Of a DNA stretch of 64,000 nucleotides, positions 48,130 to 58,130 are shown in pieces. The DNA lies in the NCBI GenBank assembly GCA_951802425.1, contig OX637803.1, positions 1,612,001 through 1,676,000 of the forward strand. Reading direction: 5' to 3'. The DNA comes from Clavaria fumosa. Taxonomy: Eukaryota; Basidiomycota; Agaricomycetes; Agaricales; Clavariaceae. Both the position numbers and the translations under genes were made by a program. Numbering within the stretch: position 1 is the first letter of the stretch; every line of letters starts with the position of its first letter. Under the pieces are notes generated by a model. The model was not told the DNA's origin. It did not search any database and was given only the letters and a program-made list of their open reading frames with translations.

Positions 48130-48245
48130 AGAATAGATACAGTGAACGAAGAGATGAGGTCGACAAGGGCAGAGGTTTGTCAGATGGTATGGTGTGGGAT
48201 GGTGTCGCCAGACAGGGAGTCAGAAAGATATGAAGGTCAGCAAGG
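48130..48245 (-). pseudogene. Relic of an OPT transporter last exon
   Basis: On the minus strand this stretch reads ATPSHTIPSDKPLPLSTSS, against ATPFRPIPSDKPLPWSASS at the C-terminus of the OPT gene at 43.3-46.9 kb. The DNA also matches just after the stop (TCGTTCACTG). No other OPT exon is recognisable in the next kilobase and no in-frame stop follows at the same place, so this is a fragment and not a functional exon. It points to an old tandem copy of the transporter, now mostly lost. Confidence 0.6.
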
Positions 48246-49024
48246 TAGGAGCGATGAAGCCAAAACATTGTTCCTCCGCCGCCAGCATCTACGCCGTTGG
48301 CATTAGCGTCGGTTGATATTGCTAGGGAAGCACCGGTGCCGTCCTCGTCCGTGCGGGAGCAGCCACGACAGGAGCTTTGGCGTCGTCGTCGTCGTCACTG
48401 CTCACAGGTGTTGTGCCGCCGCTGCCCTTGTATGTTGCTAGGAGCCCAGGCGTGAGTAACTACTCGCGTTGTTGGTGCTTGCGATGGGCGAGAGGAGCGA
48501 TAATTGTGGAGGGAGTGGTAGTGGTAGTTGTTGCTTCTGTTGAGCGACAGTGCGCGCCAGAACGTTCCTTGCACCCCAGCTCCCGAGTCTGCCTCCTCCA
48601 ACTCCGAGGCCGTTATTCTGATGCGGAGGCTTGAGAAACCAGGAACAGATAGAACTCGTGCCTTGCATTGCATAGGCAAGGGATGCCCTTGTCCTTGCAT
48701 GTGTGAGGTTGAAGAATCGTGTGGCGACTAGGAACGACCATGGGGAGAAATTCAATACGGTCCAAAGAAAGGGGAAGGTACGCGCGCGCACGAGTGTACT
48801 GTCAAGGGAGGAGCACACGCCAGCCAACAAAATAAGAGTGCAGAAATACACGAAACAACACAGCAAAGGATGCCGTGAGAGTAAGTACGTGATGTCCCCC
48901 TGAGAACCAGTAGACCAATCAAGAGACAAAAGTGGCGCATTGGCCGTAACCGCAGATGAGGATGGATAACACAGAGGGCGCATTGACCGGCTTCTGGCGG
49001 AGAAGTCGCAGGGCACCTCCCCTC
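48246..49024 (-). other. Coding-like but unresolved stretch
   Basis: The minus strand has a 192-codon open frame (49016-48438) with a hydrophobic middle and several coding-like pieces in other frames, such as VSSDDDDDAKAPVVAAPA near 48380. I could not assemble an intron-exon model with family support. It may be decayed DNA between the OPT relic and the cupredoxin gene, or an unknown gene. Confidence 0.25.
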
Positions 49025-50637
49025 TTAAGAAGGAGAGAGATGGTAGCTTGGTAGCGAAGGCGAACTGTCATGAACTCCGTCCAACTGCCTGTCTCGACCC
49101 GCGTATAGCGAACTACGATTTCTGGGAGATGAAGCTCTCAAATTTTCCGCCGCAGACATGATATCGACCACCTCGCGTGCCACCTCGCGCGCCAGTATCT
49201 GCACCTGCGTCTGGTCAATATTCTGCGCCTGCTCCACTGGTGCCGAGCGCGTGTTATCTGCGCCACCTATCTGAGGAGCCGGAGAATAGTGATGTGGCTG
49301 GCGCTCTGAGCCTCTGTGCGACTGGGCAGGTTGTCCCTCGTACGGGTGGTCTGACAAGTGATTTTCCGTCCGCGTCGCCGCATCATGGACAGGCCGGACG
49401 GGCGGCACGGCTCCTGGTAGGCGCAACGGTGTCAACGCCCGATTGAACGAGGGTGTGGGGGTGACTATCGGAGGATGTAGTGGATTCTCTGGAAAATTGG
49501 GGCTGTAAGAGATCGACTGGCCCTCGGGGCTGCGCCTCGTTGAAACCTGAGTCGTAGAGACACTACTTGTTTCGTCCAGAAGGTGCCTGGATAGAGGCGT
49601 TGGTGTTCGTCTCCTGGTTTTGTAGAGAAGGAAGGAGAGGACTAGGATAATGAAGAGGGCAACGAGTCCCGCCACAAGCACACCTGCCAGCGTGCCGCCG
49701 CTTAGACGAGCGCGAGCAGCAACGATCGTTGGAGTAGGTGTTGTAGAAGTAGTTGACGTTGTCATTGAAATTGTCATTGAAGTACTGGTCGTGCTGGCTG
49801 GCGGCGGCGGCGTCGGCGTAGGGGGAGGAGGGGATGAAGTCGGAGCCCCAGATGTGGTTGATGGGGTGCCAGACGCGATCGCCCCTATCCCGGAGCCAAC
49901 GAATGTAGCGGTGAACTACGCGTACACAATGAGATACATCCTGCTATTGACATAGAGGTCACATACTGCTGGTGTGCCCGTTGCCAACTTCGCAGCCGAG
50001 GCCCACGAATTGTAGACTGCGATAGCGGGTGGGTTGATGGCACTGGAGAGCGAATGGTCCAGTCACGGATCCAAAGAGCGTGATGTAGGATAAAGACGCA
50101 CCCAACCATCCCTGCGTTACAATGCGACTCAGGTTTGGTGCCCGCACAAAAATAGTAGATAGCTGTGAACATAGGGCAGGGGTTTGCATGGCCACAAAAA
50201 GGGACTCTAGGGAGAACGTACGCGAGGTATCATCTGTAATGAGAAGGTCCCAAGATAATCTAGGCAGCGTGAGGTTGGTTGCGGTTATCGGGCCACTGCT
50301 GAAGCCTCCAGGCAAAGGACTACAAGGTGTGTTGATGTTCGACTGAACCACGCTGTGAATACTGTAGAGGGATGTGAGACCCTCTATTGCAAAAAATGTA
50401 CCGTGGGCCGTACCCTGCACTGAAAACAAAAGACACTATGTCATTCTTCGCAGCAGAGAGCGTCGGAGGGTCGAAAAAGCTTCCAAAAGCGCCGACATAA
50501 ACCTATATTGCCTGTGAGATGTCGAGCTTGAGGCGCTGAAGTGCGGGAAAACTTACCGTGTGGACCGTCGAACCAAGAGCAGGCGCAATACACGCTAAAA
50601 GGCTGAGACTACGGGCAAAACGTGAAGACATCTGCAT
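49025..50637 (-). CDS. Cupredoxin-domain single-pass membrane protein, copy 1
   Basis: Exons 50637-50557, 50502-50414, 50361-50222, 50162-50102, 50042-49967 and 49915-49025 give 445 residues. A signal peptide (ARSLSLLACIAPALGS) is followed by a plastocyanin-like domain: VGAFGSFFDPPTLSAAKNDI, IHSVVQSNINTPCSPLPGGF, SPIYYFCAGTKPESHCNAGM. The type-1 copper ligand set His, Cys, His, Met is complete. Then come a P/T/S-rich stalk, one membrane helix (LAGVLVAGLVALFIILVLSF) and a cytosolic tail of about 190 residues (NHLSDHPYEGQPAQSH, QILAREVAREVVDIM). Such proteins are common in mushroom fungi; function is unknown. It is a tandem paralogue of the gene at 51.5-53.1 kb with all five introns at the same places. 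Confidence 0.82.
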
Positions 50638-51524
50638 CGTGAGTGAATGTGTAGTAAGTCCCTTGTCCGTAGGATAGAGATTCCTCCTGCGAGTCGCTTT
50701 CTTATCCCGTCCATTCTATACCCAACGCTAACAGGTGCTAAGATCTAAATCTGGATGTTTGCAAAGGCAATGCGGGCGCTCCGCGTGCATCATGATCAGA
50801 GGCCGTTCCAGATCCGCGATTTCTCACGGATGACAGTGTGATGACAGTGTGTCGGTGGCGACTCGGGCCTAGTGCGGGGTTCTGCCAATGTCGGCGCGAA
50901 GAGGGACTAGTACCCGCGAAGTTGCACTATATGTAATTGCAAGTTGTTGACCGACGAACTCCAAATTCACTCCTCAGTTAAAAAGTGCTGAGCAAATGTG
51001 TTACGCTGCCATTGCTGTGCTCGATTTCTGTGCTCGATTTTAGGAATGTGAAGGTTTTGATAAGAGGAGCGCTGGTGTCGGCGTGTATGTGACACCGCCA
51101 AGGCATCTGTGGCGCAACGTGGGCTTAGCGCGGTGCAGAAATAACGGAACCCCTTCAAGCGATGCTGTTGTGTTTTCTACAGGCTTCACGGCATTTGCCC
51201 GCCCGCGTTAATCGGTGCATACCCATCAGATGGGGACCAAAAAAAAATCACTACACAGCTCGAAGGATCCCTTCTGCGTCGCAGTAGATCTGACCCCATA
51301 CTCCTGATCATCGACACAGCAATTCCGCTGCGGTCTGATTAGTTTCTGAGTGCAGGGTCTCTTTTGCTCGACTGCGGCTATTGGCTGCGAAATTAAGGCG
51401 TCCAGTTTAACTATCGAGGTTCGGAACACGGCTTCTTTGCGGGCGGCGGCGGGCTTCTTGCTCGACGGGATGGGTAAGCCCTGGACGAACTTCTAGCGGA
51501 AAAGAAGTCGCAGAGCACCTCCTG
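50638..51524. other. Spacer between the cupredoxin paralogues
   Basis: The first 100-130 bp upstream of each copy are related (CCTGCGAGT and ACAGGTGCT blocks), so the duplication included the promoter. A direct repeat GATGACAGTGTG occurs twice in a row at about 50830-50853. No gene is seen. Confidence 0.5.
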
Positions 51525-53061
51525 CTAAGAAGAGGAGAGATGGTGGTGGTAACTTGGCGGCGAAGGCGACCTGTTACTAATTCCATCCAGCAGTCCGTCT
51601 TGATTTGGGTTCCTCGAGCCAGGATCTTCGGGGACTGGAGATCCCGCATCCCCCGCCACCCCAGACGCAGACATGAGTGCCGCTACCTTGGGTATCACCT
51701 CGCGCGCCACCTCGCGCGCCAGCATGCGCACTTGCATCTGGTCTACATTCTGCGCTTGCTCCACTGGTGCCAAGCGCGTACTATCCCTGCCGTCCATCGG
51801 AGGAGACGGGGGATAGTGATGCGGCTGGCGCTCTGAGTATCCGTGCGACTGGGCAGGTTGTCCCTCGTACGGGTGGTCGGACAAGTGATTTCCCGTCTGC
51901 CTCGCCGCACTATGGATAGGCTGGACGGGCGACGCGGGTATCGGTCGGCGCACCGGCATCGACGTCGACCGGTCCCCAGGTCTTCGCATTGCTAAAGCCT
52001 TTGTCATGGAGCCGTCACTTAGTTCGCCCAAGAGGCGCGGCGTTTGTATTCGTCTTCTGTAGAGAAGGAAGGAGAGGATCACGATAATGAAGAGGGCAGC
52101 GAGTCCCGCCACAACCCCGCCTGCAATCGCGCCGCGGCTTATACTAGTGCGAGCAGCAACAAACGTTGGTGTAGGTGTGGTAGAAGTAGAGGTTGATGAT
52201 GTCGTTGAACTGATGGTTGTGCTGGCTGGCGGCGTCGGCGTAGGGGGAGGAGGGGATGGAGTCGGAGCCCCAGATGTGATTGATGGGGTGCCAGATGCAA
52301 ACGCGCCTATCCCGGTGCCAGCGAATGTAGCAGTGAACTACGCGTACACAATGAGACATATCCTGTCATTGACATAGAGGTCACATACTGCTGGTGTACC
52401 CGTTGCCAACTTCGCAGCCGAGACCCACGAATTGTAGACTGCGATAGCGGGTGGGTTGATGGCACTGTACAGCGGATAGTTCGGTTATGGATCCGAAGAT
52501 TGCGACGTAGGAGTAAGACGCACCCAACCATCGCTGCATTACAATGCGACCCAAGATTGGTGACCGCACAAAAATAGTAGATAGCTGTGAACATAGGGCA
52601 AGATCGGGTTTAGCCGCAAAAAGGGACTCTGGGGGAACGTACGAGAGGTATCATCTGTTATGAGAAGGTCCCAAGATAATCTAGGCATCGAAAGGTTGGT
52701 TTCGGGTATCTCGCCACTGCTGAAGCCTCCAGGCAAAGGACTACAAGGTGCGTTGATGTTCGACTGAACCACGCTGTGGATACTGTAGGGGGATGTGAGA
52801 CCCTCGATTGCATACAAAATGTACCGTGGGCCGTACCCTGCACTGAAAAAAAAAGACACTATGTCATTCTTCGCAGCAGAGAGGGTCGGAGGGTCGAAAA
52901 AACTTCCAGAGGCGCCAACAAGGACCTACGGCCTGTGAGACTTCTAACTTGGAATGGTGGAATGACCAAAGACCCACCGTGTGGACCGTCGAACCAAGGA
53001 TAGGCGCAATCCACGCTAAGAGGCAAAGCGGCCAGAGACAGCGGGCGAAATGTGAAGCCAT
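51525..53061 (-). CDS. Cupredoxin-domain single-pass membrane protein, copy 2
   Basis: Exons 53061-52978, 52925-52837, 52782-52643, 52584-52524, 52464-52389 and 52337-51525 give 420 residues. Architecture is as in copy 1: signal peptide (CLWPLCLLAWIAPILGS), cupredoxin domain with His, Cys, His, Met (IHSVVQS, YYFCAVTNLGSHCNAAM), P/T/S stalk, membrane helix (VAGLAALFIIVILSFLLY) and a cytosolic tail sharing NHLSDHPYEGQPAQSH and LAREVAREV. Exons 2-5 have identical lengths in the two copies (89, 140, 61, 76), while exon 1 and the tail differ. The tail segment after the helix is shorter than in copy 1 and diverges most, which suggests different cytosolic partners. Confidence 0.82.
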
Positions 53062-53910
53062 CTACGTCGTAATTGAATAATTAGTAGCCGCCAGTTTGGA
53101 AACGGAAGAAGGCCCCTGCGAGTTGCCTTTTTACCGCATTCGTTATATATTAGAGGTCGAATGACAGGTGCTTATGGGCACTCCACATGGATTGCTTACG
53201 GATCCGTTGCTTGGCATGGATCCTTCCAGACCTTGTTGAAGCCGTTCAAGATCCGCTGGTGTTTGCAGTCTGTGACTGTAGATGTGCGGCGACTCCGTTT
53301 TAAAGCAGGGGTCCTGCCAACACCATAAAATTGCGGTTTGCGGTCGACATGCTCTCTGTTTAAATGCAGAGCACATTTGGTACGATGGGATTGCCCTGCT
53401 TGTTTTGTTGTTTTTAAAAGGATTGTGACTGCCCAAAGCACCGGTGCCGCAAGTTATTATAGTCACCTGGCATCCGTGGACTTATCGCGGGAGGAGTGAG
53501 TGAGGGGCCGCACTCCCATACGCGGTTGTGAATAATGCGACCTCTCCGCGACGTCTCCGACGTAACCTTATCAAGCTTATGTAATCTATGGCAACAGGGA
53601 CAGACCAGCTTACTTTTTTCGATCACCCTGTCAGCTCGGCACGATGCCGTTCCCAAATAAGTCTAAGGACCTCCCCGTGCCGCTGTCAGGGATTGGCTCA
53701 GGGGATTGGCTCAGGTGACCGCTACAAGTCTATAAATCAAGTCATTTGCTCAGAGATGTAGTTGGAGTTTTGTCGGTCAACAGTAACTGCACTTTCAACA
53801 GTAAAGACTCCACAATGGAGAAGTGGGGACTCCGTTTGCTTTTCGTGGCACGTAAAACTGCACGGTCTAGAAGCAACATGGTTCGCAGGGACCCGAGGCG
53901 AGTCCATGGG
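53062..53910. other. Intergenic region between cupredoxin copy 2 and the fragment cluster
   Basis: No gene supported. The first 110 bp resemble the promoter of copy 1. From about 53750 the sequence holds short ORFs only. No terminal inverted repeat or target duplication marking the fragment cluster was found here by eye. Confidence 0.4.
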
Positions 53911-54112
53911 CCAGCCTTCCAGTGTGCGATGTCTCCATCTACCGCTGCATGCGTGTCAAGATGAACAGGGTTCCAATACAGAACCACAAAAATAGCCGAG
54001 CTCACTTTCATACGGCTTGCCTTGTTGCCTAAGTTTCCCTGCGGCCTTGACAGCCGCCTCGCCCCCATGCGTCTTGAGGTCGTCAAACGACATGATCTCA
54101 TCGCACACAAAC
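53911..54112 (-). pseudogene. OLA1 fragment (last two exons plus intron)
   Basis: This matches the end of OLA1 (about 61003-61199) at roughly 92-95% identity, in the same orientation. It includes the last intron, so it was copied as DNA, not from mRNA. The stop codon context is lost (the copy reads through GGCCCATGG where OLA1 has GGCGCATGA), and the upstream exons and their promoter are absent. It abuts an unrelated coding-like piece at 54.12 kb. No function expected. Confidence 0.85.
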
Positions 54113-54119
54113 TGCTTGC

Positions 54120-54479
54120 CGACTCGCAGGCGTTGCCTCCGAGCTCAAAGGGTCTGCGACCTGCGGGAGCTGGGCCGACTCGCCCTCGTCGTATGGAACA
54201 GTCGGTGTCGGAGGCGAGTTCTCGCTCAAGTCTGTGAGCTCACTAAACGGACTCCAGATCGCTCTCCAAGCCCGTCTTGGGCACCCGCAGCGGCGCAGGT
54301 TCCTCCTCACCCTTGCTGTCCACGTCAGCCAGCGGCGGTTCATAGCCGCCGTCCCCACCAGTACCGCCCTCGCCCGCAAGCCACTCACCGGGGATAGGCT
54401 GCCACTCCTCAGCGACCCTTTCCCCACGGAGCCGCGCGCTCACGCGCGTCCCTAACGGCCGCAGCGCCAGCGAGCGCCG
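54120..54479 (-). pseudogene. Fragment of an unidentified gene
   Basis: The minus strand carries coding-like peptides in nearby frames, ERVAEEWQPIPGEWLAGEGG and PLADVDSKGEEEPAPLRVPK followed by FSELTDLSENSPPTPTVPY, rich in E, G and P. It sits between the OLA1 and NUP159 fragments with no start or intron signals of its own. The parent gene is not in this window. Its boundaries are set only by where the two neighbours stop matching. Confidence 0.45.
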
Positions 54480-54532
54480 TCATCTGCGCTGCTGCGAGGG
54501 CGAAGGCGAGGGCAAAGCAGCGGCAGCGCCCC

Positions 54533-55519
54533 CGGACGCTACGACTGGTTTCAGAGTCTGCCCGATTGCAATCCCCTCACCCTTGATCACTGATGGCGGG
54601 TTGAAAAATGGAGACGCGGTGTTGAGCGCGGCCCTGGATCCAAAGGCACCAAAGCCAACTGCAGGTCTGAGGAACGCAGGGGATGGCAGGGGCGGCTTCG
54701 GTACAGCCGCGATCCTTGCGACCGGCTGAGGGGAACCGGGAGCACTCCAATCGCCAGGACTGTCCCTAGGTTTCTGAGTGAACGAAGAAAGCTTCCCAGG
54801 TTCAGCCGCGCCACCGAACCCGCCAAATGCGCTCGTGCCGAACGCACTTTGGACTGTACGTTGTGGCTGGCCAAAACTGCTCGAGGCAGAGCTGGCCGCG
54901 CCTCCGAATGCGGGTGCAGCCGCAGTATCTGCTGATCCGAAAGCGCTTCCACCAGTGAAGGCCTCGCCACTGCCAAAAGTGCCGTTGCTTGGCTGACCCG
55001 CTGCTGCCCATGCCGGTTTGGCGTTTCCTCCTTCGTTCCCGCCCTGCGCACTTGCAGTAGCAGCAGGCAAGAAGCTCGTGGGTCCAGCCTGTGCGAAAGC
55101 GCTGAACCCGCCGGAGGTTGAAGTGGAAGCAGGAGTCACAGAAGCGAAGCTGCCAAACCCAGATGCTTGTCCGAACCCAGACTTGCCGAATGTAGGCGTG
55201 TCGAAGCCCGTCTTGCTAAAGGCGGACGCTACGACTGGTTTCGGAGTCTGCCCAATTGCAATCCCCTGAGATTGGGGCGTAGGGGTGGAGAACGTGCTAA
55301 ATCCAGTAGCCGGCTTGATGAGCCCGCCTAAGCCCTCACTACCCGAGGATGAGTCCCTCGCCTTGTTGTCTCCAGAGAACGATTTTGACTCAGACGGGGC
55401 CTGGCCACAATGCCGCCGCTGCTGCCGAAGCTTCCCTTCGCCTTCGAGGTGTCTCCTTCACCAACAGACATGCCGTCGAAACCAGATGGAGCATCCGACA
55501 TCATGGCTTCGTCCGAGTG
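54533..55519 (-). pseudogene. NUP159 FG-region fragment, inverted part
   Basis: On the minus strand this copies NUP159 nt about 1763-2770 at about 90% identity. A deletion of roughly 76 bp matches 2582-2661. At 54533-54576 a second short copy of nt about 2020-2062 is joined to the end, so the piece is mosaic. The frame stays open for 219 codons (55139-54480), which is chance survival of a repeat-rich low-stop sequence, since propeller and coiled-coil parts are absent. Confidence 0.85.
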
Positions 55520-55707
55520 GCCTCAGGCATTGTCCCAATCTGCATTTGGATAAACCGGCTTCACTCAGGCGTCCTCAGTGTTCCAAAGTACCTTCGCGGC
55601 AAATAAGGGGGGCTTCAGTGCCTTCTCGACCACCACATCGTCAAAATTTGGCCAAGTCGGTTTTGGATTTGGGCCGCCCACTTCTTCGTCCGCGGCTGGT
55701 CCAGGGC
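55520..55707 (+). pseudogene. NUP159 FG-region fragment, forward part
   Basis: This copies NUP159 nt 1574-1760 on the plus strand at about 91% identity. A TAA stop is created where NUP159 has GGTCAA (55550-55555). The segment next in the parent (from 1763) lies immediately to the left but inverted, so the two parts point away from each other with the breakpoint at 55519/55521. Confidence 0.85.
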
Positions 55708-55978
55708 GGCACCTGCCAAACACCGGGCCCCATGCCACTAGCAAGTTAAGCTGGTTAACCGTAGGTGTCCTGTACTGGCATTTGTCTGCATTCGGCAGTT
55801 CACCGGGTGGTGGTGGACAGTGCTGGACAATCAAACAAGACAAAAGATAGCACTACTAACGTAACGTACAACAAGCTTCTGCTATAATACAGGACTTCGG
55901 ATAAATAGGAAACCGCCAGAGTGAAGCGATGGCCTGTCTTGTGCTAGATCAATTTAGCCAGCCTGACCGAGTACTAGG

Positions 55979-57825
55979 TCAAGCACGGTATGAAATAGGA
56001 ACAAAAACAAAAGCAAAAACAAAAGCAAAAACAAAACAAAAACAAAACAAAAAAAGTTGGCGCATGGCGACCATGAACGGTGAGGCCTGTGAGGCGCCGT
56101 TAGCGCCGGCCATGCCCATCGCGTCAGCCTGCGCGGAGGGCGTCAACAACGCCTGCGCCAACGCCTCCTTGTTCTGGATGGTCTGCTGCATCTGCTGTTG
56201 TTGCTGCAGCCAAAGTTGGCGCGAGGCGACCATCCGTGGGGCCAGCGCGGCGGCTTTGGGGAATTCTGGGATACCGGTCATGGGAAACGCGGCTCCGAGG
56301 AGGGAATCCTTGAACGGAATGAGCAGGACGACGGGATAGGCTTCTCCACTCCCGCGTGTTGCGAGTGGCCACTTGGCGACGGCATACTAAAACGGATGAA
56401 TGTAAGTTAGAAAAGGGGCTCACCTACCCAGGACATGTGAAGAAGAACGACGGACCATTCGCTTCATTATCAAAAGCTGTACGAGGGAATGGAAATGATT
56501 CTGATTCATTTTAGGGTCAACGCTTCGGGCTTGACTCTCGAAACGACAGAGACTAGGCTTGAACCGGCGCATCCATTCTTGTAGATCAGGAGTGGGTACT
56601 GCAGGCTCAGGACATGGCGTGAGAGCGATTGTATTTGGCCAGGTTTCAAACAGACTGAACCATTGGGTCATCGAACCATCATAGACGTGCGCAAAACTAA
56701 GAAGACGCACAGTTCATTGTTATACATGGGGGTGCCAACCACTTGTGCATGTACTTCTTTTTTCCCCTGTGTCGCGGCATCCGACCCAGACCAGCTCAGA
56801 ACGCCCTGCCACGTCGATGTCGGGACAGGGGCGCCAGGGAGATGGCCCTGGACCTCGGACGTCTGGCCTATCATGGGGTGCTGTAGCGGAATGGTCATTG
56901 GCGATTGTACGGCAGGTTTGAGCGCCGACAGACGTTGCGCGCGCTGCTGTTGCTGAGTCTCCATCATCTGCTCCATCTTTGCGGCGAGCTGCGACGACAT
57001 CGGAGGTGGGTGCTGTTGCTGTTGCTGCTGCTGCTGCTGTAGTTGTTGTAGCTGCTGCTGCTGTTGTAGTCGTAGTTGCTGATGCTGCTGCAGCAGCAGC
57101 AGTAGTAGTTGCTGTTGCTGCTGCTGTTGTTGCGCATGGAGAGGAGAACCGCCAACGACGCTCGAAGCGGGCAATAAAGGGACGGGGGTCGTGCGGTGCT
57201 GAGTGAGTGTCGTCTGCTGGTCGGGTTTTACGGAGGGGGGCGTCGAGATCGTGCGGAGGGGCGAGGGTATAGGTGGTGGGGGTTGCGGCTGAGAAGCGGG
57301 TGTGACGCGTTGCGAGCTCTGTGGGCGCTTTGGGGGCGACGAGGAGGGCGCATGCATTGCCTGGGCCGTGTTTACGTTTGGAGCCTGAGGAGTAACGGGA
57401 GGCTGAGCAGCGATCTGGACCTGAGGAACATTTGGAGCCTGCGGAATACCCGGAGGCTTGTTTGCAATCATGGCCTGCGCCGCGTGCGCGCTGATCAACG
57501 CTGCGTTCCGCTGGACCATCTTGAGCCGCTCCGTGAACACGACGCGCGCCTTTCTTAGGCGCTCCGCCTCGAGCAGGTCGCCCCTGCTCTGTGCATCGGC
57601 GATCACCTTGTCGAGCTCCAGCACCTGACGTTCGCCCTGCTTGAGGAGCTCCGGGAGCCGCTGGAGGGTAGGTATCCACGGCGTCTGGGTGGGTTGAGGA
57701 GGGTGTTTCGGGCTAGGCGTCGGCACCGACGCGGATGTGGCCGTGGCCGCAGTGTTCAAGTTGGTGCTAGTGGTAGTAGTAGAAGTGGTGGTGGTGGTAG
57801 TTGGGGTGAGATGCGAACTTTGCAT
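55979..57825 (-). CDS. Q-rich protein with a Med25/PTOV-like ACID domain
   Basis: Exons 57825-56711, 56654-56456 and 56386-55979 give 573 residues, starting at the ATG of MQSSHLTP. An N-terminal T/P-rich part and a helical region (LPELLKQGERQVLELDKVI, RLRKARVVFTERLKMVQRNA) are followed by a long Q/L tract. Then comes a block spread over three exons, STWQGVLSWSGSD, ETWPNTIALTPCPEPAVPTP, YAVAKWPLATRGSGEAYPVV. It resembles the activator-interacting domain of Mediator subunit Med25; that assignment is inference from pattern. The last 25 residues (LFLFCFCFVFAFVFAFVFV) come from a TTTTTG/TTTTGC microsatellite and look like a recently altered C-terminus. Confidence 0.65.
55998..56058. repeat. CAAAAA/GCAAAA microsatellite
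   Basis: A-rich repeat of about 60 bp read as plus strand. On the minus strand it encodes the F/V/A/C-rich tail of the Med25-like protein. Confidence 0.8.
57010..57135 (-). repeat. CAG/CAA repeats encoding polyglutamine and poly-Leu
   Basis: Mixed CAG, CAA and CTA/CTG-type triplets in the Med25-like gene giving runs of 7-11 Gln and a run of six Leu. They may be length-variable between strains. Confidence 0.8.
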
Positions 57826-58130
57826 TGCTGCGGCTGAATGGGCGCGCTTAGGATCTGAGGAGGCTCTGTTACGGTCTCTAGGGTACACTTGATGGCTGGG
57901 GGAAGGGGCCTTGTGGGAGAACCCTAAACTAAAGCACTAGGGCTCACTCGTGCTCGTGGGACCTTGCTTGTGGCACAGTGGGCCAAAGGAGGGTAAATGA
58001 GTGCCAACGAGCTGGCAGATTCAGCCACAATTGTGGGCTTGGAGGGACCTTGACCAAGCAAGATAAAGTGAACAACAACAACAACCACCACCACCACCAC
58101 CATGAGCACAACTGCAGGACTGTTGCGGCG
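57826..58130. promoter_or_regulatory. Upstream region of the Med25-like gene
   Basis: A CAACAA/CACCAC microsatellite lies at 58071-58101. Just beyond it, TCACGTGA at 58134-58141, CACGTG at 58159-58164 and TCACATGA at 58170-58177 form a cluster 310-350 bp before the start codon. Confidence 0.4.

Noticed and set aside
50362..50413. Apparent frameshift in cupredoxin copy 1 relative to copy 2
   Set aside because: The 2-bp length difference lies inside intron 2. After splicing (GG|T) both copies read in frame.
53911..55740. Helitron ends around the gene-fragment cluster
   Set aside because: A CTAG after a GGGCCC palindrome near 55722-55740 resembles a Helitron 3' end, but it is not followed by T and no matching TC start was found.
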